Positions 1 through 6,472 of a stretch of 10,927 nt of DNA are shown here, piece by piece. The notes under the pieces were generated by a model, which did not search any database, was not told where the DNA came from, and saw only the letters and a list, made by a program, of their open reading frames with translations. Both the position numbers and the translations under genes were made by a program. The first letter of the stretch is position 1; each line of letters begins with the position of its first letter. This DNA comes from JBCCYM01 sp039190005 (lineage in GTDB: Bacteria > Pseudomonadota > Gammaproteobacteria > UBA12402), in the NCBI GenBank assembly GCA_039190005.1, contig JBCCYM010000060.1, forward strand, positions 1-10,927, read 5' to 3'.

Positions 1-1541
1 GGGACAGCGGTGTTATTGGTAAGTGTTACCGTGTGAAAACTGAGATCATTAATTGTTGGTAAAGAGAAGTCTAAATCGGGATATAAGACTTCAGTAGGAA
101 TGGCAAGAGAGTTGGTTTGAGTGTTATTAGCATCATTAAGTTCGCCATCGATATTGAGTGTATAGCTGCCAGTAGTTGGTGTCGATGTATCGAGACCACC
201 ATAGATAGTCAGTTGAATTGTTTGTTGAGCTTGGATAGGATCAGAGCAAGCATAGCCAAACTGATTAGGGATAGTTAAACCAGGACATTCGACAGTATAC
301 TCACTGGTTGGTAGTGGGCCGCTATGTCCTTGGGTGAGGTAGATGTTAGTCAGATTAACAGAAGTAGTGTGATCATTATTGGTGACATCGATAGTAGTAT
401 CACCGCTTTCTTTGACATGATTGGGAGAAAAATTTATGGCGGTCTTTGTCGTTGAGAGAATGGCTCTTAAGTCTCTATAAGTATAAGCTTGGACCTTGTT
501 TTCAATAGTTTGTCCATTGAAGGCAACTGTGAAGTTATCAGATAGCCCACGAATATTCATGTCAGCGAGTGCTTGTAGTTCAATTGTACAAGTACCTTCA
601 TTAGCAGCTATACCATTAGTGAGGCAGTCGCCGGAAATGCTGGTATTGCTTGGGTCATTAAAAGCTTGTTGATCAAACTCGGCGGATATAAAATTCCCAG
701 GAATCTCAAATGCGGAGTTATTAGTAAGCGTGATGATACTTTTATCATTTGCGGTGCCTGGATTTAATTCGTAAGGTGTGCCAAAGTCTACTTTCAAATC
801 ATTTGTAGCGCTGATGAAAGGTGTAACCAGCCGATTGAGTGTATTAATGCGTACGTCATTGGCGCCGAGAATAGGTACCGATAAAGTAGCGATGCTAAAC
901 GTGCCGGTATTTTGTAAGCTGTAATTACACTCCGCTTTAGGTGGTAGAGTGGTGTTACTGCATTGATCATCAACAAGATTCCAGAAAGTGGCGTTTTTCA
1001 CTTTTTTGTGCTGCGCGAGTGTGGTGGTATCGCTGAGTGATAATTGCCCAAGATGGACTGTGCCATTACCGGCATTAAGGATAGTGCCTTGTTGTGGTGA
1101 GGTATTGGGAATAGTTGGGACTGTGATAGTCACCATTGGGTTTTCAAAAAAGATTGTCACCGTTTTGCCCGCGGTGGGTAGAGCATTTGATGCCTTGACA
1201 ATGGCGTAAACAGGAATATCTGATGCGGTAGTGGTAGCTGGAGCGGCTATTTCAAAGGTGCAGGTTTGTCCGGCAGTAAGATTGGCGCAGGCGGCTCTTG
1301 AGCTTTCCGGTATGGTGATGATAATATTATTCTGCTGTGTTTTATTATTGCAAATAATACTAACGGTGCCAGCTGGCGCGTTACCCACAGACGTGACGGT
1401 TAAGGTTACTGGTTTTCCGCCTGGAATCAGTGTGAGCGTTGAGGCGGACACATTAAACGTGGCAGTGGGTAGTTTACTGCTGCAAGCAGAAAAATTGACG
1501 ATAACTAATAGCGCGGTTAAGACAAAAACAAGATAACGCAT
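1..1541 (-). CDS. Putative modular lipoprotein with repeated Cys-pair beta-sandwich modules (3' end outside window)
   Basis: One open frame runs without a stop from ATG at 1541 to the left edge, giving about 513 residues with the C-terminus missing. A GGAG (complement of 1551-1554) sits 9 nt before the ATG and a good promoter lies upstream, so the start is well supported. The N-terminus is a hydrophobic signal ending FSAC at residue 20, followed by Ser, which fits a lipoprotein signal (signal peptidase II) and, by the usual +2 rule, outer-membrane sorting. The rest is Thr/Asn/Ser-rich, strand-rich sequence in modules of about 115 residues starting near 23, 136, 247, 366 and 490. Several modules share a hydrophobic-x-F start, a later TLTNN-like strand, and a cysteine pair spaced 9-13 residues: C85/C94, C194/C205, C306/C318, C419/C432. 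The pattern (Cys, small loop, AGQTC-T-hydrophobic) resembles Ig-like choice-of-anchor/ASH-type surface modules. No catalytic motif is seen. A surface or adhesion role is inference; no specific family is recognised. Confidence 0.82.
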   Translation of the reverse strand, partial: MRYLVFVLTALLVIVNFSACSSKLPTATFNVSASTLTLIPGGKPVTLTVTSVGNAPAGTVSIICNNKTQQNNIIITIPESSRAACANLTAGQTCTFEIAAPATTTASDIPVYAIVKASNALPTAGKTVTIFFENPMVTITVPTIPNTSPQQGTILNAGNGTVHLGQLSLSDTTTLAQHKKVKNATFWNLVDDQCSNTTLPPKAECNYSLQNTGTFSIATLSVPILGANDVRINTLNRLVTPFISATNDLKVDFGTPYELNPGTANDKSIITLTNNSAFEIPGNFISAEFDQQAFNDPSNTSISGDCLTNGIAANEGTCTIELQALADMNIRGLSDNFTVAFNGQTIENKVQAYTYRDLRAILSTTKTAINFSPNHVKESGDTTIDVTNNDHTTSVNLTNIYLTQGHSGPLPTSEYTVECPGLTIPNQFGYACSDPIQAQQTIQLTIYGGLDTSTPTTGSYTLNIDGELNDANNTQTNSLAIPTEVLYPDLDFSLPTINDLSFHTVTLTNNTAV

Positions 1542-1588
1542 GTCCTTTTTCTCCAATAAAATTTATATGTGTGTGTTAAATGCGAGCG

Positions 1589-1617
1589 AATATACACTAA
1601 ATTTTTATGAAACTCAA
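1589..1617 (-). promoter_or_regulatory. Sigma70-like promoter of the modular lipoprotein gene
   Basis: Read on the minus strand, TTGAGT (complement of 1612-1617) is followed by a 17-nt spacer and TATATT (complement of 1589-1594). This matches 4/6 of the -35 and 5/6 of the -10 consensus with ideal spacing. Transcription would start near 1582, giving a leader of about 40 nt to the ATG at 1541. The gene therefore probably has its own promoter and is not only read through from the permease. Confidence 0.6.
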
Positions 1618-1664
1618 ATCAAATAGCCATTTTTAATTTATTCATATACTAAACGGTTAGGTAA

Positions 1665-1692
1665 ACGAGAGGCAAATGATTTTGCCTCTCGT
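1665..1692 (-). terminator. Strong hairpin after the permease gene, probable terminator
   Basis: A perfect 12-bp stem (ACGAGAGGCAAA with TTTGCCTCTCGT) closes a 4-nt loop (1677-1680). It lies 13 nt beyond the permease stop codon and before the lipoprotein promoter, the expected place for a transcription end. The tract following it on the minus strand starts TTACC and is only weakly U-rich, so termination may be partial or factor-assisted. Confidence 0.55.
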
Positions 1693-1705
1693 ATTTGTTT
1701 GATAA

Positions 1706-2884
1706 CTATAAAGTGATGATAACAGCGTAGATGAGTAAAACGATTGATAACAACAAAATTGTGAGGACTAATCCTTTTCCACCCGGTGCTTTATAACCTT
1801 GATTCTTTTTTAGCACACGATTACTCATTGCCATTGCCGCCGGAAGCAGTATGAGAATAATAACGCACAATATCCCCGCAAATCGAAGCGCGGTCATATA
1901 AATATGTGGACGGAATATGACAATGATCAATGGTGGCAAAAAAGTCGCCGCGTAAATCGGAATTTTATTAACCCCTTGTTTTTTTAATTGCATGCCATCG
2001 GCGAGAAAGTCCGAGGTGGAAAGTGATACACCGAGAAAAGAGGTGAACACGCAAATGCCAGTGAAAAGATGCCCGATAAATGAAATTGTCGTATGACCAA
2101 TTTCACCAAGACCTTTATTAAGTGTGCTTAATATTTCACCGCTGTGGTTGCTCGCTACTAATAATTCATGATCAACCGTGCCGTGCACCGCGCAGATCCA
2201 GGCGATGTAAGAAATCATTGGAATCGTGCTGCCGATAATAATTGCCAACCTGACTTTTTTGGCGTCGTTATCCAGATACGCTCTGAGACTGGGTACAATA
2301 ATCGAATAACCAAATGAAAAAATAATCGGCATTAGCGCGCCGGATAATTTTGAAGCGTCATGATAACTCAAATGTTGCATATCCACTCTAGGGAGTAGTA
2401 GTACAACCAGTATCAAAAAACTGAGCATTTTAATCGACATCAATGCGCGGTTGGTTTTATCCACCAGACCAATACCACACCAGACGATAGCGCCGAGGAC
2501 AACAATAAAGATAATTGAACTCAGTTGACTATGAGGCGTCAAATGTAGTGATGTGGACATTGAGTTTAACAAATCAGTGCCACCAGAGGTGTAAACTGAA
2601 ATCAGCGAATACAGCAATACCAAATAACTGATCCAGCAGATAATACCACCAAATCGCCCCAGTGTATGATAAGCCATTGAGACTAAATTCGTGTCACTGG
2701 GCAGACAAAGATTAACTTCTAAAATATAAAGCGCGGCTAATCCAGTGATAAGCCAGGTGATAACAATAAGAATAATTGAATATAAAGATCCGGTTGATGC
2801 GGTTGCCGCGGGTAACGCGAGCAAGCCACCACCAATAGATGTGCCGGTAATCAGTAATATGCTGCCAATAAGTTTTAAATTCAT
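1706..2884 (-). CDS. Aromatic amino acid permease, TyrP/Mtr (HAAAP) family
   Basis: The 392-residue protein is close to the usual length of E. coli TyrP (about 400). Family signatures are visible: the N-terminal G-T-(S/T)-I-G-G-G-x-L-A-L-P stretch of TM1 (residues ~14-25), LEVNL at the end of TM2 with a following Pro-Ser-Asp-Thr, a GLVDKTNR segment near 140, PSLRAYLDND near 200, and TSFLGVSLSTSDFLAD near 280. About eleven hydrophobic segments span the sequence, ending with a short basic loop (KKNQGYKAPGGKG) before the last TM helix. It should be an inner-membrane symporter importing tyrosine, tryptophan or phenylalanine; the exact substrate cannot be read from sequence. ATG at 2884 aligns with the TyrP start, but its Shine-Dalgarno is weak (GAG 9 nt before). 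A poor promoter candidate is TTGATT-17-TATTCT, complement of 2913-2941. It is monocistronic or weakly coupled to the lipoprotein gene downstream. Confidence 0.9.
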   Translation of the reverse strand: MNLKLIGSILLITGTSIGGGLLALPAATASTGSLYSIILIVITWLITGLAALYILEVNLCLPSDTNLVSMAYHTLGRFGGIICWISYLVLLYSLISVYTSGGTDLLNSMSTSLHLTPHSQLSSIIFIVVLGAIVWCGIGLVDKTNRALMSIKMLSFLILVVLLLPRVDMQHLSYHDASKLSGALMPIIFSFGYSIIVPSLRAYLDNDAKKVRLAIIIGSTIPMISYIAWICAVHGTVDHELLVASNHSGEILSTLNKGLGEIGHTTISFIGHLFTGICVFTSFLGVSLSTSDFLADGMQLKKQGVNKIPIYAATFLPPLIIVIFRPHIYMTALRFAGILCVIILILLPAAMAMSNRVLKKNQGYKAPGGKGLVLTILLLSIVLLIYAVIITL

Positions 2885-3130
2885 GCGCTTAATCTCGTTT
2901 TATGATAATCAAAGAATAATATAGGATAACAGATCAATCAAATGATGATACGTTAATTAAAAGAATTGTGATAAAAATACGCTCGCCCTAACGGGCAAAA
3001 AAGAAGAAAAAAACAGTGGTAAAACCGCTAGTTAATTGAAATGATTTTTTATGAATTATAGCTAACATTACCGCTATTATCGCAAATAGATTTTATATCT
3101 GTCAATGGGTTTTGCTGGGAAATAGTTATC
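2885..3130. other. AT-rich gene-free spacer upstream of the permease
   Basis: I see no convincing open frame or RNA gene here. It contains the leader and any promoter of the leftward permease. At 2985-2996 there is a small GCCC-TAAC-GGGC hairpin flanked on its plus-strand right by an A-rich run. That run lies upstream of the hairpin on the minus strand, so it does not make a canonical terminator in either direction. The remainder is low-complexity AT-rich DNA between two divergently transcribed units. Confidence 0.5.
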
Positions 3131-3147
3131 ATTCACATTATCCTTAA

Positions 3148-3389
3148 CCCTTCGACAAGCTCAGGGCCCACTCTTTGAGCAGCTTTAAGATATGGATGGC
3201 TGAGCTTGTCGAAGCCCAAGCTTGCTTTCGAAAAATTTGCTATACCCTTCGACTAGGTTTAGGGCCCGCCTTTCGATGGGCTCAGGGGCCACTCTTTGAA
3301 CGGCTTTAAGGCATGGATGGCTGAGCTTGTCGAAGCCCAAGCTTGCTTTCGAAAAACTTGTTATACCCTTCGACGAGCTCAGGGCCCGC
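3148..3389. repeat. 121-bp tandem duplication of a Cttcgacaagctcag-type inverted repeat unit
   Basis: Positions 3194-3253 match 3315-3374 at an offset of 121 with only two differences over 60 bases, and similarity continues to the left (3150-3193 versus 3271-3314). In the first unit CTTCGACAAGCTCAG (3150-3164) and its exact complement CTGAGCTTGTCGAAG (3200-3214) form a 15-bp stem with a 35-nt loop. In the second unit the right arm (3321-3335) is intact while the left arm near 3269-3287 has diverged. The 23-bp array starts inside the second copy's right flank. Confidence 0.75.
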
Positions 3390-3457
3390 CCTTCGATGAG
3401 CTCAGGGCCCGCCCTTCGATGAGCTCAGGGCCCGCTCTTCGACAGGCTCAGAGACCA
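3366..3457 (+). repeat. Four tandem 23-bp repeats (CCCTTCGAnGAGCTCAGGG + CCCG)
   Basis: Copies begin at 3366, 3389, 3412 and 3435. Copies 2 and 3 are identical, copy 1 differs at one base (CGACGAG versus CGATGAG), and copy 4 is degenerate (CTCTTCGACAGGCTCAGAG). The internal GAGCTC and GGGCCC give each unit partial palindromic character. The array is the same sequence family as the larger inverted units to its left, so it appears to be a local amplification of one arm. Confidence 0.8.
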
Positions 3458-3475
3458 CTACGGTTTTAAGGATTA

Positions 3476-3504
3476 TTGAATGAATAATTAATAGTTGTTA
3501 TGAT
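3476..3504 (+). promoter_or_regulatory. Candidate sigma70 promoter for the thrS cluster
   Basis: TTGAAT (3476-3481) and TATGAT (3499-3504) are separated by 17 nt, matching 4/6 and 5/6 of consensus. Transcription would begin near 3511 and give a leader of about 108 nt before thrS. The -35 hexamer lies in the right inverted end of the composite repeat, so that repeat may supply part of the promoter. Other AT-rich hexamers in the spacer had worse spacing. Confidence 0.45.
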
Positions 3505-3517
3505 ATTGATTGCTGAA

Positions 3518-3531
3518 GTTGATATATCAAC
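3518..3531. promoter_or_regulatory. Perfect 14-bp palindrome GTTGATATATCAAC in the thrS leader
   Basis: The site is an exact inverted repeat with no spacer, placed just after the predicted transcription start. It could be an operator for a dimeric regulator or the base of a short RNA stem. No known regulator is assigned. Confidence 0.35.
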
Positions 3532-3552
3532 GCGTGAAGTTTTTTCGCCTGG

Positions 3553-3572
3553 ATTCCCGCCTACGCGGGAAT
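3553..3572. repeat. dRS3-like hairpin repeat in the thrS leader
   Basis: ATTCCCGC and GCGGGAAT form a perfect 8-bp stem around CTAC, within the longer familiar context GG...GAATGACGGGGG. This fits the ATTCCC-N8-GGGAAT form of the dRS3 repeats described in Neisseria, which has relatives in many proteobacterial genomes. It ends 46 nt before the thrS ATG, so it would be part of the thrS mRNA leader if the predicted promoter is used. Confidence 0.7.
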
Positions 3573-3618
3573 GACGGGGGCTAAATACAGTTAGTTTAAA
3601 ATTCAGGGGTAGAAGTGA

Positions 3619-5538
3619 ATGCTAACAATCAGATTGCCTGATGGCAGTGTAAAAAAATTTGAACAGGCCGTATCGGTCGCTGATGTTGCCGCTGATATAG
3701 GCAGTGGTCTGGCGCGGGCGGCTGTTGCCGCGCGTGTCGATGGTCGACCGGTTGATTTATCTTATGTGATTGAACGGGATGCTGAACTCAGCATTATCAC
3801 TGGTAAGGACGAAGCTGGTCTGGAAGTTATCCGTCATTCAACCGCGCATTTATTAGCGCAGGCGGTAAAACGTTTGTTTCCCAAAGCGCAGGTGACCATT
3901 GGTCCGGTGATTGACGATGGTTTTTATTATGATTTTGCCTTTGAACGCGCCTTCAATGAAGAAGATTTACAGCGTATCGAGAAAGAAATGCAGGCATTGG
4001 CTAAGCAGAATTTTGAGGTCAAACGCTTTGTCATGAAACGCGATGAAGCAATCAGCTTTTTTCGTGAAAAAGCGGAATTTTATAAAGCTGAAATCATCGA
4101 AGACTTACCTGAAGACGAAGTCTTATCATTATATCAACAAGGTGATTTTGTTGATTTGTGCCGCGGACCGCATGTGCCGAATACCGGTAAACTCAAAGCG
4201 TTTAAATTAATGAAAGTGGCTGGCGCCTATTGGCGTGGCGATTCAAATAATGACATGCTACAGCGTATTTATGGCACGGCATGGGCGAATAAAGACGATT
4301 TGAACGCCTATTTACATCGCTTGGAAGAAGCTGAAAAACGTGACCACCGTAAATTGGCGAAGCAAATGGACTTGTTCCATTTGCAGGAAGAAGCGCCGGG
4401 GATGGTCTTTTGGCATGATCAAGGTTGGCAGCTGTATCAAGTTATTGAACAATATATTCGGCGCAAGTTGCGAGCGCATGATTACCAAGAAATTAAAACC
4501 CCACAGCTGGTTGATAGCGTATTGTGGGAAAAATCAGGCCATTGGCAAAATTATCGTGATGAGATGTTTATCACTGAATCAGAAAAACGGCTTTTTGCCG
4601 TAAAACCGATGAGCTGTCCCTGCCATGTGCAGGTTTTCAAGCAAGGGCTAAAAAGTTATCGAGATTTACCTTTGCGCATGGCTGAATTTGGCAATTGTCA
4701 TCGCAATGAACCTTCCGGGACCTTGCATGGTTTAATGCGGGTGCGTAACTTTGTTCAGGATGATGCCCATATTTTTTGTACTGAAGCACAAATACAAAGC
4801 GAGGCGCAGCAGTTTATTCGCTTGATTTTAGATGTTTATCGTGATTTTGGTCTTGATGATTTAATGATGGCGCTGTCAACGCGGCCGGAAAAACGTGTTG
4901 GCGATGATGCCTTGTGGGATAAAGCGGAAAGCGATTTAAAGCGCGCTTTGGATACCGCTGGTGTGAATTGGTCAATTAAAGAAGGGGATGGCGCGTTTTA
5001 TGGCCCTAAAATTGATTTTTCAGTCAGAGACTGTCTCAATCGGGTATGGCAACTGGGTACTTTACAGCTTGATTATTGTCTGCCGGCGCGGTTAAAAGCC
5101 GAATATATTGCTGAAGATGGCGGCAAAAAGACACCGGTGATGCTGCATCGGGCAATTATCGGCTCTTTTGAGCGCTTTATTGGTATTTTGCTTGAACATT
5201 ACGCCGGCAAGCTGCCATTATGGTTGGCGCCGACTCAAGTGGTGGTGTTAAATATCTCTGAACATCAGGCCGATTACGCCCGTCAGGTGGCGGATCAGCT
5301 AAAAAAATCGGCAATAAGAGTCAAATTAGACTTGCGTAATGAGAAAATTGGCTTTAAAATTCGTCAATTCGCCCTTGAGCGCGTATCTTATTTAGTGATT
5401 ATTGGTGATCGCGAAATGCAAGAACAGCAAATTGCCGTTCGGACGCAGGCGGGTGAGAATTTGGGTAGTATGACCATGCCATCTTTTTTGCGACATCTGC
5501 AAGAAGAGTTGGGTAATAAACAGCATATTAATGAATAA
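3619..5538 (+). CDS. thrS: Threonine--tRNA ligase
   Basis: The enzyme charges tRNA-Thr with threonine in the cytoplasm and edits mischarged Ser-tRNA-Thr. The 639 residues are close to E. coli ThrRS (642) and align along the whole length. Order: TGS domain (~1-60); editing domain with H73-x3-H77 and C181/H185 in LCRGPH; class II catalytic core from ~240; C-terminal anticodon-binding domain (~535-639, including NEKIGFKIR). The catalytic zinc ligands are C333 (MSCPCH), H384 (DDAHIF) and H510 (VMLHRA), one residue off the E. coli numbering, so the active site is intact. Motif 2 RNEPSGTLHGLMRVR is present. ATG at 3619 matches the E. coli N-terminus, with AGGGG (3605-3609) 9 nt before it. It is the first gene of the translation cluster; infC follows after 77 nt. 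E. coli thrS is translationally autoregulated through its leader. The leader here is structured, but no tRNA-like operator was recognised. Confidence 0.97.
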   Translation: MLTIRLPDGSVKKFEQAVSVADVAADIGSGLARAAVAARVDGRPVDLSYVIERDAELSIITGKDEAGLEVIRHSTAHLLAQAVKRLFPKAQVTIGPVIDDGFYYDFAFERAFNEEDLQRIEKEMQALAKQNFEVKRFVMKRDEAISFFREKAEFYKAEIIEDLPEDEVLSLYQQGDFVDLCRGPHVPNTGKLKAFKLMKVAGAYWRGDSNNDMLQRIYGTAWANKDDLNAYLHRLEEAEKRDHRKLAKQMDLFHLQEEAPGMVFWHDQGWQLYQVIEQYIRRKLRAHDYQEIKTPQLVDSVLWEKSGHWQNYRDEMFITESEKRLFAVKPMSCPCHVQVFKQGLKSYRDLPLRMAEFGNCHRNEPSGTLHGLMRVRNFVQDDAHIFCTEAQIQSEAQQFIRLILDVYRDFGLDDLMMALSTRPEKRVGDDALWDKAESDLKRALDTAGVNWSIKEGDGAFYGPKIDFSVRDCLNRVWQLGTLQLDYCLPARLKAEYIAEDGGKKTPVMLHRAIIGSFERFIGILLEHYAGKLPLWLAPTQVVVLNISEHQADYARQVADQLKKSAIRVKLDLRNEKIGFKIRQFALERVSYLVIIGDREMQEQQIAVRTQAGENLGSMTMPSFLRHLQEELGNKQHINE

Positions 5539-5604
5539 ATAATGGGTTTCAAGTGCTAAAGCGTCATAACGCTTGCGGAATTGGAATGCCAGATATAGCA
5601 TAGC

Positions 5605-5618
5605 GGAGAAATAATATA
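5605..5618 (+). promoter_or_regulatory. infC: Shine-Dalgarno plus AUA start codon of infC
   Basis: GGAG (5605-5608) lies 7 nt before ATA at 5616-5618, optimal spacing. The frame upstream is closed by TAG at 5601-5603, and ATA is the only AUN codon between that stop and the GTG at 5652, which has no ribosome binding site. IF3 genes are known to use rare AUN starts that IF3 itself discriminates against, giving autoregulation. Confidence 0.65.
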
Positions 5619-6149
5619 GCTAACGTAAGTAGCAAGCAGAAACAAACGCGAGTGAATCAAGACATCACCGCGCCGCGTGTTCGCTTGATTGACAGTGAAG
5701 GTAAACAGCTTGGTGAAGTCGATGTCAAAGACGCGTTAAGACAGGCGGAAGAAGCTGATCTTGACCTGGTCGAAGTATCGCCAAATGCCAAATTGCCAGT
5801 CTGTCGTATCATGGATTATGGCAAGCATTTGTTTCAGCAAAGTAAAAAAAGCAAAACTAAATCAAAAAAAATTACGGTCAAGCAGGTTAATTTTCGCCCA
5901 GGAACGGAAGAGCATGACTATAATATCAAGTTGCGGAAGCTAGAAGGGTTCCTGCGAGCTGGTAATAAGGTGAAAGCGGTTGTTCGGTTTCGTGGACGTG
6001 AAATGCAGCATCAAGAGTTAGGTCTGTATTTGCTTGAACGCTTACAAAAAGATTTAGAAGATTGTGGTGTGGTTGAACAAAAAGCAAAAGTTGAAGGGCG
6101 TCAAGGTATTATGGTACTTGGTCCGCTAAAAGGTAAAACAAAACATTAG
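5616..6149 (+). CDS. infC: Translation initiation factor IF-3 (predicted AUA start)
   Basis: IF3 binds the 30S subunit, blocks premature 50S joining and checks the start codon and initiator tRNA. From AUA at 5616 the product is 177 residues, against 180 in E. coli. From the first conventional start (GTG, 5652) it would be only 165 and would lose the basic N-terminal tail. The N-domain shows TRVNQDITAPRVRLID (E. coli NRINGEIRAQEVRL), DLVEVSPNAKLPVCRIMDYGK is nearly the family signature, a lysine-rich linker (KSKTKSKK) follows, and the C-domain has FRPGTEEHDY, VRFRGREM and EGRQGIMVLGP. It sits 77 nt after thrS and 22 nt before rpmI, the conserved order. The unusual start predicts feedback repression by IF3. 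Family assignment is certain; the start is inferred from the ribosome binding site, length and alignment. Confidence 0.93.
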   Translation: MANVSSKQKQTRVNQDITAPRVRLIDSEGKQLGEVDVKDALRQAEEADLDLVEVSPNAKLPVCRIMDYGKHLFQQSKKSKTKSKKITVKQVNFRPGTEEHDYNIKLRKLEGFLRAGNKVKAVVRFRGREMQHQELGLYLLERLQKDLEDCGVVEQKAKVEGRQGIMVLGPLKGKTKH

Positions 6150-6171
6150 AATAGTTTATTGAGAGGAAAAA

Positions 6172-6369
6172 ATGCCAAAACAGAAAACAAACAGCAGTGC
6201 TAAAAAACGGTTTAAAGCCACTGGTACGGGCGCGTTTAAGCGTAAAGCGCAAAATCGCCGCCATATTTTGACCAAACAGTCGCCTAAGGTGAAACGACAA
6301 AGTCGTGGGAACTTATTGGTGCATGATAGTGATCATGAGTCAGTGGCACGTATGTTGGTTTTAAAATGA
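6172..6369 (+). CDS. rpmI: 50S ribosomal protein L35
   Basis: A 65-residue, strongly basic protein of exactly the usual length. MPKQKT at the start, AKKRFKATGTGAFKRK, and NRRHILTKQSPKVKRQSR match L35. It is a small component of the large ribosomal subunit. GAGAGG (6161-6166) lies 5 nt before the ATG. In E. coli, L35 and L20 are co-regulated by L20 binding to the mRNA near rpmI; the gene order here allows the same control. No oddities in the coding region. Confidence 0.96.
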   Translation: MPKQKTNSSAKKRFKATGTGAFKRKAQNRRHILTKQSPKVKRQSRGNLLVHDSDHESVARMLVLK

Positions 6370-6472
6370 GCTCGGTCTACCGAGTATGTTAAACATGTTC
6401 GGCGGGACGCAAAGTTAGTGTATTGGATGTCAGTCCAATACACTCTCCGCCAACAGTAAGAGGAGAAAGACA
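6370..6472 (+). promoter_or_regulatory. Structured rpmI-rplT spacer with mutually exclusive hairpins, candidate L20 control leader
   Basis: Three stems can be drawn that share bases. CTCGG (6371-6375) pairs with CCGAG (6380-6384). CCGAGTATG (6380-6388) can instead pair with CATGTTCGG (6394-6402) around TTAAA. GGCGG (6401-6405) can pair with CCGCC (6447-6451), enclosing a perfect 11-bp stem AGTGTATTGGA / TCCAATACACT (6417-6427 with 6434-6444). The last stem ends 16 nt before the AGGAG ribosome binding site (6461-6465). No U-run follows, so it is not a terminator. A control role for L20 is inference from gene position. Confidence 0.5.

Larger units (their letters stand above)
3131..3481. repeat. 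Composite intergenic repeat element with imperfect inverted ends (MITE/REP-like)
   Basis: The left end ATTCACATTATCCTTAA (3131-3147) and the reverse complement of the right end (TTAAGGATTATTGAAT, 3466-3481) agree except for one indel and one mismatch. Between them is a dense cluster of degenerate CCCTTCGACAAGCTCAGGG units in both orientations. Units of the form CTTCGACAAGCTCAG / CTGAGCTTGTCGAAG are a known dispersed intergenic repeat type in many bacterial genomes. No transposase and no stable long ORF are present, so any mobility would be in trans. Whether the inverted ends are true element termini is inference; no clean target-site duplication is seen. Confidence 0.5.

Noticed and set aside
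988..1536. Two plus-strand open frames (988-1209 and 1231-1536) opposite the lipoprotein gene, and a short minus frame at 794-976
   Set aside because: They lie inside the long continuous minus-strand frame that has a signal peptide, ribosome binding site and promoter; their products show no recognisable features.
2985..2996. GCCC-TAAC-GGGC hairpin as a terminator
   Set aside because: The stem is only 4 bp, the A-rich run is on the wrong side for leftward transcripts, and no rightward gene precedes it.
3131..3481. CRISPR array
   Set aside because: The 23-bp units are contiguous without spacers, both orientations occur, and no cas gene is nearby.
5652..5654. GTG as the infC start
   Set aside because: No ribosome binding site precedes it, and the product would lack the usual basic N-terminal tail; AUA at 5616 explains both.
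6404..6414. GGGACGCAAAG, identical to the conserved core of c-di-GMP-I (GEMM) riboswitches
   Set aside because: The required 5' half (a CACAGGGCAAACC-like strand) and the tetraloop-receptor context are absent; the match is short and sits in a ribosomal protein spacer.
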